Assembly: GCA_026993355.1 (NCBI GenBank) | Contig: JALWTX010000012.1 | Coordinates: 124,001 to 188,000, forward strand | Length of the DNA stretch: 64,000 nucleotides | Reading direction: 5' to 3' | From: Flavobacteriales bacterium | GTDB lineage: Bacteria; Bacteroidota; Bacteroidia; Flavobacteriales; Flavobacteriaceae | Part shown: positions 18,444 to 26,322 of the stretch, in pieces | Position numbering within the stretch: position 1 is the first letter of the stretch | Layout of the letters: every line of letters begins with the position of its first letter | The notes under the pieces: generated by a model | What the model saw: the letters and a program-made list of their open reading frames with translations, nothing else | Told to the model about the DNA's origin: nothing | The model's database searches: none | Translations under genes and position numbers: made by a program

Positions 18444-18496
18444 TTAACGTGAATTGAATTTTTAAAGTTAAATAATTTTCCTAATAAATATCCTGA

Positions 18497-18527
18497 TTTG
18501 TATACCTGCTTTTTAATTGTATTTTTG
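18497..18527 (+). promoter_or_regulatory. Promoter for the HD hydrolase / editing-domain pair
   Basis: TTTG at 18497-18500 and TATTTTTG at 18520-18527 with a 19-base spacer, a full Bacteroidota -33/-7 match. The ATG at 18542 follows 14 bases later. Confidence 0.6.
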
Positions 18528-18541
18528 TAAAAAAGAGCAGT

Positions 18542-19186
18542 ATGCATCAACTGGTTATAGAACAAACCAAGAATTTTGTCAAAAAAACTTTGGCCGAAGC
18601 AGAAGCCGGACATGATTATTGGCATATTTTACGGGTTTTAAAAACTGCAGAAAAGATAAGCGAACAAGAAGGAGGTAATAAATTAGTGGTTATATTAAGC
18701 GCACTATTACATGATATTGCTGATGCTAAATTTCATAATGGAGACGAAAGTTTGGGACCGAAAATAGCTGAAGAGTTTTTATTTAGTCTTTCTTTACAAC
18801 CGGATATTATCAATCATGTGGTTAAAATAATTGAAAATATCTCTTTCAAAAATACTTTTTCAGGTGCAAATTTTGATAGTTTGGAGTTGCAAATAGTTCA
18901 AGATGCCGACAGACTTGATGCTATTGGGGCTATTGGTATTGCCCGGGCGTTTGTTTATGGTGGCTATAAAAACAACCCGATTTATGATCCGGATTTGCCC
19001 CCTAATTTATCTATGGACAAAGCTACTTACAAAAAAGGAAATACTTCCACCATTAATCATTTTTATGAAAAACTTTTGAAACTGAAAGAGATGATGAATA
19101 CCTCAACGGGGAGAAGCCTGGCTGAGCAGCGACATCAATTTATGTTGGACTTTTTAAGTCAATTTTACAGGGAATGGGATATTTAA
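18542..19186 (+). CDS. HD-domain phosphohydrolase (YpgQ/YedJ-like)
   Basis: 214 residues. The sequence AGHDYWHILRVLKTAEKI, then ALLHDIADAKF (the HD pair), and VQDADRLDAIGAIGIARAF give the His/Asp ligands for a metal-dependent phosphohydrolase of the YpgQ/YedJ group, for which nucleotide pyrophosphohydrolase activity has been reported for some members. The substrate here is unknown. It is the first gene of a unit with the stand-alone ThrRS-type editing domain, which follows 10 bases after its stop. Confidence 0.8.
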   Translation: MHQLVIEQTKNFVKKTLAEAEAGHDYWHILRVLKTAEKISEQEGGNKLVVILSALLHDIADAKFHNGDESLGPKIAEEFLFSLSLQPDIINHVVKIIENISFKNTFSGANFDSLELQIVQDADRLDAIGAIGIARAFVYGGYKNNPIYDPDLPPNLSMDKATYKKGNTSTINHFYEKLLKLKEMMNTSTGRSLAEQRHQFMLDFLSQFYREWDI

Positions 19187-19196
19187 AAATAGCATT

Positions 19197-19634
19197 ATGA
19201 AACTTTTAATGATTTATTGTGATTATTTCGGTTACACACCAAGTCTAAAAACTTTACCCGATTTTCCGGAGGATACAGAGCCGAAAGTTTTTGAAAATGT
19301 TTTAACGGCTTTTATTCAAATGGAAGCTGAGGATGAAAATGATCCTAAATATTTGGAAACAAAGTTGGTCAAAAGTTTAAAATGGGCGGCTAAAAAGAAT
19401 GAAACCAAACATATTATTTTGCATTCATTTGCTCATTTGTCTATGAGCAAAGCCTCTCCGGTTTTTACCAAAGAATTTTTTGATGTGGTTGAAAAACGTC
19501 TTTTGCAAACAGGCTACCAGGTTGGACAAACACCTTTTGGTTATTTTTTAGATTTGGATATGAAAGCACCGGGGCGATCCAGTGCGCGTATTTTTAAATC
19601 TTTTGAAGTAAAAAGTGAGAAAAATGACCATTGA
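19197..19634 (+). CDS. Freestanding archaeal-type threonyl-tRNA synthetase editing domain
   Basis: 145 residues that align over their whole length with the N-terminal editing domain of archaeal ThrRS: MKLLMIYCDYFGY (archaeal form MRVLLIHSDYIEYE), an ILHSFAHLSMSKASP segment (archaeal PFAHLSSELA.P), and a TGYQVGQTPFGYF segment (archaeal GF.VGKAPFGYY). In archaea this domain removes serine from tRNA(Thr) and is related to D-aminoacyl-tRNA deacylases. Here no synthetase body is attached. The His in FAHLS is kept, but the Lys expected after PFGY-aromatic is Leu, so the reaction may differ. It shares an operon with an HD phosphohydrolase. The alignment is from memory of the family, not a search. 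Confidence 0.75.
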   Translation: MKLLMIYCDYFGYTPSLKTLPDFPEDTEPKVFENVLTAFIQMEAEDENDPKYLETKLVKSLKWAAKKNETKHIILHSFAHLSMSKASPVFTKEFFDVVEKRLLQTGYQVGQTPFGYFLDLDMKAPGRSSARIFKSFEVKSEKNDH

Positions 19635-19658
19635 AATGGCTTAAAATTGATATATTTG
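19631..19658 (+). promoter_or_regulatory. Promoter for the exported thioredoxin gene
   Basis: TTG at 19631-19633 and TATATTTG at 19651-19658, spacer 17 bases. The -33 element overlaps the last codon of the editing-domain gene. The ATG follows at 19695. Confidence 0.45.
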
Positions 19659-19694
19659 GCATTATTATTGAGTTGAATTTTTAAAAAATAAGAC

Positions 19695-20147
19695 ATGAAG
19701 AAATTAATTTTTTTAATCAGTTTTTTAAGCATCGGTTTTTTATCGGCCCAAGAAAAAGCTGAGTTAAATTGGCATACAGATTTTGATAAAGCCCAAACAA
19801 TAGCCAAAAAAGAACATAAACCTATTGTTTTGTTGTTTACCGGGTCAGATTGGTGTCCGCCTTGTATGGCAATGCACCGTGACTTGTTTCATAACAAAGA
19901 GTTTGTAAATCTATCTAAAAAAGTGGTGTTGGTGTTGGTCGATTTTCCACGCCGTAAGCCAATGAGTACTGAACAACGGATGAAAAACAGTGCTTTGGCC
20001 CGTAAATACCATCAAGGAGGTGTGCCTACTTTTGTGGCCCTAACACCCGATGGCAAAATAATTGATAAGATTTCCGGTTATATGTTTGGCCACCCTGAAC
20101 GCGATATTGCTTTTTTTGAAAAAATAATAAAAGCAGTTCAAAAATAA
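19695..20147 (+). CDS. Exported thioredoxin-family protein (CPPC)
   Basis: 150 residues with a signal peptide (MKKLIFLISFLSIGFLSAQ). The body is a single thioredoxin fold of the Thioredoxin_7 type with a CPPC active site in FTGSDWCPPCMAMHRDLF and the cis-Pro in GGVPTF. It should act as a periplasmic disulfide reductase or isomerase. CPPC is also seen in other periplasmic thioredoxins of this phylum. It is a single-gene unit between its own promoter and a strong terminator. Confidence 0.85.
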   Translation: MKKLIFLISFLSIGFLSAQEKAELNWHTDFDKAQTIAKKEHKPIVLLFTGSDWCPPCMAMHRDLFHNKEFVNLSKKVVLVLVDFPRRKPMSTEQRMKNSALARKYHQGGVPTFVALTPDGKIIDKISGYMFGHPERDIAFFEKIIKAVQK

Positions 20148-20167
20148 TTTTATATTATCTTATAAAT

Positions 20168-20196
20168 AAAGGACTGTTTATATAGCAGTCCTTTTT
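20168..20196 (+). terminator. Intrinsic terminator after the thioredoxin gene
   Basis: Stem AAAGGACTG (20168-20176) / CAGTCCTTT (20186-20194), 9-base loop, followed by T residues to 20196. Confidence 0.85.
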
Positions 20197-20227
20197 GTAT
20201 TTTTGCGTAATTATAAACTGAAATGTA

Positions 20228-20905
20228 ATGTTAAGAAAAATAGCCGGTTTATTATTAAAAAAGATTCATAAGTCGTCAAATACCGGCATGAAAACATCTG
20301 AAAAAGATATGAAAAAATTTTTGATTGTAGGTTTGGGAAATATTGGACCCGAATATAAATACACCCGGCATAATATCGGATTTTTAATTGCAGACCGTTT
20401 GGCCGAAAAACTAAATGCCAGCTTTAAAACGGAACGCTATGGCGAGGTTGCCAAGGCTAATTACCGGGGTAAAAAACTGATTATCTTAAAGCCGTCGACC
20501 TATATGAACTTAAGTGGAAAAGCGGTTCGTTACTGGTTAGAGAAAGAAAAAATAGACCCCAAAAATTTGTTGATTTTAACCGACGATGTCAATTTAGATT
20601 TTGGGAGTCTTCGTTTGCGGCCAAAAGGGAGTGACGGTGGACATAATGGTTTGAAAAATATTCAGGAATTACTTCAAACCAATCAATATCCACGCTTGCG
20701 TTTTGGTATTGGAAAAGATTATCCCAAAGGAAAACAGGTAGATTATGTTTTAGGAAAATGGACAGAACCCCAAATGAAAGAATTGCCCGGTTTGATAGAT
20801 AAGGCAACAGATGCAATTATTTCTTTTGTGCAGGAAGGCTTACAAAGGACTATGAACCAGTTTAATACCAGAAGTAAACCGACTTCAAAAACGGCTAATA
20901 ATTGA
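20228..20905 (+). CDS. pth: Peptidyl-tRNA hydrolase
   Basis: Up to 225 residues. Recycles peptidyl-tRNA released by stalled ribosomes; cytosolic and usually essential. Core motifs are FLIVGLGNIGPEY, the catalytic His in TRHNIGF, PSTYMNLSGKAV, the DDVNLDFG Asp and SDGGHNGLKN. Conserved sequence begins at the Met at 20309; the 27 residues before it (MLRKIAGLLLKKIHK...) are a basic extension of a kind seen in some flavobacterial Pth proteins, so both starts are possible. A -7 box TATTTTTG at 20198-20205 precedes the upstream start and favours the longer form. The gene converges on the large barrel protein 24 bases further on. Confidence 0.93.
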   Translation: MLRKIAGLLLKKIHKSSNTGMKTSEKDMKKFLIVGLGNIGPEYKYTRHNIGFLIADRLAEKLNASFKTERYGEVAKANYRGKKLIILKPSTYMNLSGKAVRYWLEKEKIDPKNLLILTDDVNLDFGSLRLRPKGSDGGHNGLKNIQELLQTNQYPRLRFGIGKDYPKGKQVDYVLGKWTEPQMKELPGLIDKATDAIISFVQEGLQRTMNQFNTRSKPTSKTANN

Positions 20906-20929
20906 CCGGAAATATACCTGTCAATAGGC

Positions 20930-23900
20930 CTAAAAATTCATGCTAAACCGGATACCACCGGTATAAACAGGTGGTGCGCTTTTTGAGAAACGAAATCCGG
21001 TATTGAGTGACATTTGTAAATAAGAATTCAGGTTTTTTTGGTACACAACCTGTGAAGCAACATTATGACCAGGTTGCAAGGCTTCTAACATTTTGAAGGA
21101 GACAGGCGTCAATGGATTACCTTTAAAATCATTTCGAATGTATTTTAAGTCAACTTTGCATTGGTTTGAAGTCTTTTTTTGATGGGTGTTGATTTTTAAA
21201 CCTACTTGATACATATTTAACTGTTCCATGCCCGACAGGTTTTGTTTGTATTGATATTTTGAGTAGAGATAAAATTCGGTGTGTTTGTTTTTAAATGCAA
21301 AGCCTTCTTCAATACCGGTATTTTTCAAATTAAAATTTTTTAAATGATAATTTTCGGCAAAATTACTTTCAAAAAATTGCCAAAATTGTTGTTGCCATTG
21401 CCATTGTTTTTTTAAATAGTGTTTAAAAATTAGCTGATACATTGTACTTTGATGAGATTGAATACCAATGGATAACAGTTGTTTTTGCTGATGAAAACGA
21501 TAGAGAAAATGTAGTTGATACTTTTTCTTGCCGCGGTTCCAATACCAATTTTGTTGATGAAGCAGTTGTTGGGTCAAAATATTTTCGGGTTGCCAAATAA
21601 GGGCTGAAAAATTGTTTGTTTTGATAGATTGATGTCTGTTCATGAATTTGATTTGTCCGTATAAGTGCTGCCATAGCTTACGGTTTTGCCATACAGCCGG
21701 ATTAAAAATAAGTCGAATTTGGTAACTATTATTCAGCGTCGGCAAATATTTTTTACCGGGTAAAACCACACGAATATAATTGCCTTGATCGGAATAAGGG
21801 GCGATTTCAAATTCATTGATTTCTTTCAATCCATTGCCATTGTAGTCATTCCAAAGATAACGACCTTGACCGGCCGGCGTTTCGACAAAAATTATTTCAT
21901 CCCGCAAGGTATTGCCATTAAAACTTTCAATTTGAACATTCGTTTTAAATAATTTATGCAGGTAAGTTTGTTGCCACACAAACTTTAAATTAAGAAATTT
22001 TGGATCAGGTTGATTTTTTGTCAAGTGCTTTAAACGGTAACGTATAAACAATTTTACTTGATGTTTTTTGCCATGATGACCTATTTTAACACCGAAATTA
22101 TTTGTTTGCTCTGTATTTTGCCATCGGTCATTTTTGATACTGTCATTTTTTTCATACTGATATAAAATTTGCCAATTCCAAGTGAGACTGTCCCGCTTTT
22201 GCCAACTTAGACCGGCGGAGGTATAACGATAATTTAAACTATCATAAACTTGCCCTTTTTTTTGGTTTCTAAAATCAATATTGCCATTTACCTCAAATTT
22301 GGTTTTGGGTAAAAAGTAAATCCAATTATGTTGGGTATATAAGGCTTGTAGCTTTGAAAGTTTGCGCCGGCTGGTATAATGTAATTTGCTCTGATATGTC
22401 CAGTTTTTTCTTTGCCAATTAGCATTATAGTAAATTTGCTGTGCATTTAAATTTTGTCGCAAGGACAAGTAACGGCTGCCAAATTGTATGGTGTTTTTTT
22501 GATGTATGTAAGTCAAATTCAGATCTGCAAAATGCTGCTGTCCGTATAAACTATCTATTTGCCAATCGCGATTAAATTCAATATTATAATAGGGGTCTAA
22601 GGCAATGAAATTAGTATGAGTAAAGTTATATTTTGCTTTTAATGAAAGGGAATTATTTTTTTGTTGCCAAATAGATTGTACTATTTCAAAATGCAAGGCC
22701 CCACCCAAATTATCATGGTCGTCTTTCTGTGAAAAAAGATTTTGGTCAGTATAGTTAAGAAGGCCATCCAATACCCAATTGGTTTTGGTCGTCGGCTTGG
22801 CTTTAATTTTAAAACCGGCATATTGCCTTTTTTCAGGCGGTGTCAACCGAATGGCCGGCAGATATTCCCCTTGGTTTTCACCTACAAATTTGTATATTTT
22901 GCCTATGGCTGTTATCTTCTCAATTTTGTAACTTCCGCGGTTGTGTCCTACATAGGTAAAACGGACTTCGTACAAATCGGGCAAATCTTGGTCGGCATAT
23001 TCAAAATAGGTTACCGTGCCATTATTTTTTTTTCGATATAAAATTTTATGGGGCTCGTAGAGGCTTGGTTTGGCTGCGGTAATCCATAAATCATTCACTT
23101 TATCACCGGCATTTTTTAAAACTTCTTTTTCTTGAGCCGTCAAGTCATATAATAAGGTCTGATTTTTGGCATCAGTTTCTAAAAACGTATAAACAGACCA
23201 TAAAAACCGGTCATTTTTTTGTTCAAAACAATTGTAATTGGTATAGCGTACATAATGCTGGTTGGCATAATTAAAAGTGACAGTGATACGCTGGTTGCTT
23301 GTAATAGGAAAATCAGGTTGGAAATGTAATTCTGCAGTTTCATAATTTAACAAATAATATTTATTTCGTTTTAACAAACGGCCGTTTATGTAAACTTTTT
23401 CGCTTTTGGGGATGATAAAAATGTAATTTTCACCTTTATTACCTTTAAGTACATAAGGGCCTTGATTGCCATCAATGCCTGTAAATCTATTGATGCCATA
23501 TTGACCATTTACAACCCCACCTTGAAGTTGCGTATTGTTTTTATTGCCTTTAAAGCGGATGGATAAACCTTGTGTTTTCCGGGTAAATTTGAGAAAATAA
23601 CCGGGCTGTTCATCAAGAAACAAATCACCTCCTGTCGCTTGCCATTTTGGGGCTGATAATTGCAAGTAAATTTGGTTAAATTCTTTGTACGATTGTGAGA
23701 TGCCGGCATAGGCTTGTGGTAGATTATCATCCGATAAAACAGCATTTATTTTGAGTTTTGGTGACAAATTGCCCGATATTTTTAAATCTAAACCCGATTG
23801 CATGACGACATTTTGCCGGTTACCGGTATTAAATCCCCGGGTTATTTTTCCTTGCGTTTTCAGTCCATCAAAAGGTTTGACTTTCATAATTTGGGGTTTA

Positions 23901-24310
23901 GCTTGAATAATTGAAATGGTTTTCAGGCTATCTTCACGGATTTTTGTCAGACTATATTTTTGGTAAGTTTGATGCAAAAAATCAGGATATGCTAAATAAT
24001 AAATCCAAACTTCTTTGTTTTTTAAGGCTTTATAATCATACAAAAACAAAATTGCCTTCACAAAATCGACATGATAGATTTCAGGTGGTATTTTTTTACC
24101 CTCTAAAGTCCGGATTTCAAAGAAAAAAGGCTGTATGCTGAAAGTGTCAATTTTAATTTGCTTTTGCGTTAGTTTAATTTTCTTTTGACGCAACAAATTA
24201 TCCGGCTTTTGTTGTCCAAAAGTAAGGGCACTAAAAAAAACGATATAAATACAAAGCCGGTATTTCAAAATCAATATTTTTTGCCAAATGCCGATTAAAT
24301 TTTTAAACAA
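20930..24310 (-). CDS. Very large predicted outer-membrane beta-barrel protein, unknown function
   Basis: 1126 residues. A signal peptide-like start (IVFFSALTFGQQ, ending near residue 33) leads into a region of about 120-250 that resembles the repeat found in SprA-type gliding/secretion proteins (ITRGFNTGNRQNVVMQS, then ISGNLSPKLKINAVLSDD). The remaining two thirds are long alternating aromatic strands rich in Tyr, Trp, Gln and His (WQWQQQFWQFFESNF), and the C-terminus ends in a barrel-type strand with Phe (GGIRFSMNF). It is most likely an outer-membrane barrel. An internal segment, YNGNGLKEINEFEIAPYSDQ, looks like a calcium-binding DxNGxG loop. Similar proteins are annotated hypothetical in flavobacteria. 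The SprA resemblance is inference. Confidence 0.6.
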   Translation of the reverse strand: MFKNLIGIWQKILILKYRLCIYIVFFSALTFGQQKPDNLLRQKKIKLTQKQIKIDTFSIQPFFFEIRTLEGKKIPPEIYHVDFVKAILFLYDYKALKNKEVWIYYLAYPDFLHQTYQKYSLTKIREDSLKTISIIQAKPQIMKVKPFDGLKTQGKITRGFNTGNRQNVVMQSGLDLKISGNLSPKLKINAVLSDDNLPQAYAGISQSYKEFNQIYLQLSAPKWQATGGDLFLDEQPGYFLKFTRKTQGLSIRFKGNKNNTQLQGGVVNGQYGINRFTGIDGNQGPYVLKGNKGENYIFIIPKSEKVYINGRLLKRNKYYLLNYETAELHFQPDFPITSNQRITVTFNYANQHYVRYTNYNCFEQKNDRFLWSVYTFLETDAKNQTLLYDLTAQEKEVLKNAGDKVNDLWITAAKPSLYEPHKILYRKKNNGTVTYFEYADQDLPDLYEVRFTYVGHNRGSYKIEKITAIGKIYKFVGENQGEYLPAIRLTPPEKRQYAGFKIKAKPTTKTNWVLDGLLNYTDQNLFSQKDDHDNLGGALHFEIVQSIWQQKNNSLSLKAKYNFTHTNFIALDPYYNIEFNRDWQIDSLYGQQHFADLNLTYIHQKNTIQFGSRYLSLRQNLNAQQIYYNANWQRKNWTYQSKLHYTSRRKLSKLQALYTQHNWIYFLPKTKFEVNGNIDFRNQKKGQVYDSLNYRYTSAGLSWQKRDSLTWNWQILYQYEKNDSIKNDRWQNTEQTNNFGVKIGHHGKKHQVKLFIRYRLKHLTKNQPDPKFLNLKFVWQQTYLHKLFKTNVQIESFNGNTLRDEIIFVETPAGQGRYLWNDYNGNGLKEINEFEIAPYSDQGNYIRVVLPGKKYLPTLNNSYQIRLIFNPAVWQNRKLWQHLYGQIKFMNRHQSIKTNNFSALIWQPENILTQQLLHQQNWYWNRGKKKYQLHFLYRFHQQKQLLSIGIQSHQSTMYQLIFKHYLKKQWQWQQQFWQFFESNFAENYHLKNFNLKNTGIEEGFAFKNKHTEFYLYSKYQYKQNLSGMEQLNMYQVGLKINTHQKKTSNQCKVDLKYIRNDFKGNPLTPVSFKMLEALQPGHNVASQVVYQKNLNSYLQMSLNTGFRFSKSAPPVYTGGIRFSMNF

Positions 24311-24355
24311 AAGATTAGAGGATAATATAACTGTTGAAGTTATTTTTTTATTGTT

Positions 24356-25018
24356 TTACATTTGAGACTTATGTTGGGCAAAATATTGTTTTTTAATCAA
24401 ATCGATACTTTTTATGCTTTTTTCAAGCCATTGAAGATATAGTTTTTCTTGCTCATCTGCAGAAAGTTGCCAATCTACTTCAGATTGCCGCAATTTTTCG
24501 CTCACACTATGCATAATTATGGCAGCGGCTACACTAATATTAAAACTTTCGGTAAAACCGTACATCGGAATTTTTAAAAAAACATCGGCTTGTTCCATTA
24601 CTTGTGCGGAAAGTCCTTCTTTTTCAACTCCAAAGAAAAAAGCGGAAGGGGTCGTTATATCAAACTCAGGCAAGGACACATCATGTGCATGTGGCGTTGT
24701 AGCAACAATTTGATAACCTTTGCTTTTGAGCTGCTTTATAGCATCTGGTGTTTGGTTGTAACGGTGAATCGTCAGCCATTTTTCGGCACCTTTGGCAATG
24801 GCATGTGAGAGTTTTGGTTGGTATTTTTTTTGAATAATATGAACATCTTGAAAACCGAAAATATCTGCACTGCGAATGACAGCACTTACATTATGCATTT
24901 GATATAAATCTTCCAAAGCCAATGTGAAATGCCGGGTTCTGTTAGATAAGATTCTTTTAAATACTTGTTTCCTGTTTTCAGTTACAAAATTTTCTAAATA
25001 TCTAATATATTGTTTCAT
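24356..25018 (-). CDS. trmH: SpoU/TrmH-family RNA 2'-O-methyltransferase
   Basis: 220 residues. SPOUT methyltransferase with the three trefoil-knot motifs: NVSAVIRSADIFGFQ (motif 1), FFFGVEKEGLSAQVM (motif 2) and IPMYGFTESFNISVAAAI (motif 3). N- and C-terminal helical extensions fit the TrmH type that makes Gm18 in the D-loop of tRNA; a 23S rRNA target cannot be excluded. A -7 box read on the minus strand, TATCTTTG, lies at 25140-25147. Confidence 0.8.
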   Translation of the reverse strand: MKQYIRYLENFVTENRKQVFKRILSNRTRHFTLALEDLYQMHNVSAVIRSADIFGFQDVHIIQKKYQPKLSHAIAKGAEKWLTIHRYNQTPDAIKQLKSKGYQIVATTPHAHDVSLPEFDITTPSAFFFGVEKEGLSAQVMEQADVFLKIPMYGFTESFNISVAAAIIMHSVSEKLRQSEVDWQLSADEQEKLYLQWLEKSIKSIDLIKKQYFAQHKSQM

Positions 25019-25139
25019 CTGTTTAAAATTTTTATTTTAACATCGATATCAGATGTAAGTTTTGATGATTCAAATAATCTTTTTCTTTGTATTTAATAAT
25101 TTTTTTTATCATGCCGGTTTCATATAAAAAAAATTCTTA

Positions 25140-25147
25140 CAAAGATA
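25140..25147 (-). promoter_or_regulatory. Candidate -7 box for the trmH-like gene
   Basis: Minus-strand TATCTTTG, a perfect TAnnTTTG, 122 bases before the start codon at 25018. No -33 element at the expected distance, and the leader would be long. The rest of the 25019-25309 gap is AT-rich with nothing else visible. Confidence 0.3.
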
Positions 25148-25309
25148 CGTATTCTCAGTAAATATTTTAAAATGATGTTTTGGGTATTTTATTTCATTGA
25201 TTGATATGTACTTAAGGTATTTTAGTTATTTTTTAACATTTTTTTAAACAAATAAACACAATAATTATGTATAAAAAGCATTATATTTATTGTATCAAAA
25301 TAAGCACCA

Positions 25310-25525
25310 ATGCCAAGAGCTGTCTATCAATACACTTTGACTATCTTAGAAAAAGTAAGTTTTGACCCAAAATTGTTTATAAAAGAATTGAAAAAAGCAG
25401 AAACTTCATTGTTGCCGCATGAGAAATTGGAGTTAAGAATTTGGCTAAAAAATTTTTTAGCCCAAAAACCCGTTTTAAAGAAATATCTTTCTCAGCAATA
25501 TATTGAGAATGATTTGACCATATAA
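25310..25525 (+). CDS. Conserved small protein of unknown function
   Basis: 71 residues. I recognise this as a small flavobacterial family starting with (M)xRAVYQYTxxILEKVSFDPxLFxKELKKA followed by a helical LLPHEKLELRIWLKNF segment; no function is known to me. It is mostly helical and basic with no membrane span. It stands alone between long intergenic regions and ends in a strong palindromic terminator shared with the convergent lipoprotein gene. Confidence 0.65.
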   Translation: MPRAVYQYTLTILEKVSFDPKLFIKELKKAETSLLPHEKLELRIWLKNFLAQKPVLKKYLSQQYIENDLTI

Positions 25526-25526
25526 A

Positions 25527-25564
25527 AAAGCACCATTAAATTTTGCGAAATTTAATGGTGCTTT
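25527..25564. terminator. Bidirectional intrinsic terminator, 17-bp stem
   Basis: Stem AAAGCACCATTAAATTT (25527-25543) with AAATTTAATGGTGCTTT (25548-25564), loop TGCG. Preceded by six A, it gives a T-run on the minus strand for the lipoprotein gene, and TTT on the plus strand for the small gene. Confidence 0.85.
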
Positions 25565-25598
25565 GAATTTTAGGCTAACACATAAAAAATCTTAGAAA

Positions 25599-26033
25599 CT
25601 ATTTCTTTAAAAAATAATCGGTGCGTATATGTTCATTATTGACTAAATCAGATTCGCTTAGTTGTAAGTAATCATTTGTCAAAATGCTTATCTCAAAGCT
25701 CTTATGAATTAAATGCTGATTGTTTTGTCTATAGGCAATACTTAATACCGCTTGTCCGGATACATTGTACAATTGCCAAGTACCGGTTACGAAATCATCA
25801 TTACTTTTCTGAATGATAAAAATGTTATTGACTTTAAAATAATAAATGTCACTTGTGATAGAAATCCGCTCTTTTTGGATTTCATTTTCGAAGCGCACCT
25901 TTTCAACACCTTTCCATTTATGTGCTGTTAATATGTTTTCTTGATCCGCCATATTTAAGGTGGGTGTATCGTATTTCATATTGCATGAAGATAAGCCTAA
26001 CAAGCAGAAAAAGAGTAGTGTAAATGTTTTCAT
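25599..26033 (-). CDS. Small lipoprotein of unknown function
   Basis: 144 residues with a lipobox (CLLGLSSC, lipidated Cys17). The mature part looks like a small beta-barrel or lipocalin-like fold: HKWKGVEKVRFENE, then ITSDIYYFKVNNIFIIQKS, FVTGTWQLYNVSGQ and FEISILTNDYLQLS; the GTWQLY pattern recurs in lipocalin-like lipoproteins of this phylum. Function unknown. It has its own promoter just upstream and a shared terminator. Confidence 0.7.
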   Translation of the reverse strand: MKTFTLLFFCLLGLSSCNMKYDTPTLNMADQENILTAHKWKGVEKVRFENEIQKERISITSDIYYFKVNNIFIIQKSNDDFVTGTWQLYNVSGQAVLSIAYRQNNQHLIHKSFEISILTNDYLQLSESDLVNNEHIRTDYFLKK

Positions 26034-26047
26034 AGTTAATTTTTTAA

Positions 26048-26077
26048 CAAATTTAACCTATCTGGGCTCTAAATCAA
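26048..26077 (-). promoter_or_regulatory. Promoter for the small lipoprotein gene
   Basis: On the minus strand TTG (26075-26077) and TAAATTTG (26048-26055), spacer 19 bases. The start codon at 26033 is only 14 bases past the -7 box, so the leader is very short. Confidence 0.45.
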
Positions 26078-26322
26078 GTCAAAATATAGGAATGTAAGTA
26101 TTTTCTTTGTAAACGTCGCTTTTTTTTATGTAAATGGTTGAATTAAGATTAATATTTTGATACATTTAATTAAAAATCAATATTTTATTCATTAATTACA
26201 TCTTGCTGTACTTTTATTCCTATCCTAAAATTAAATTATATTGTTAATAAATTAACCGGACATCAAGTATAGAATATTTATATCTTTATTATCTTGCGAC
26301 TTAATTAATTTTTGACAGTTTT

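Noticed and set aside
25019-25309. Possible tRNA, small RNA or further small gene in the gap
   Set aside because: No cloverleaf, no conserved hairpin and no credible frame; only AT-rich DNA and one -7 box on the minus strand.
26034-26322. Possible origin or DnaA-box cluster before parE
   Set aside because: No TTATNCACA-type repeats seen; the region is ordinary AT-rich promoter sequence.
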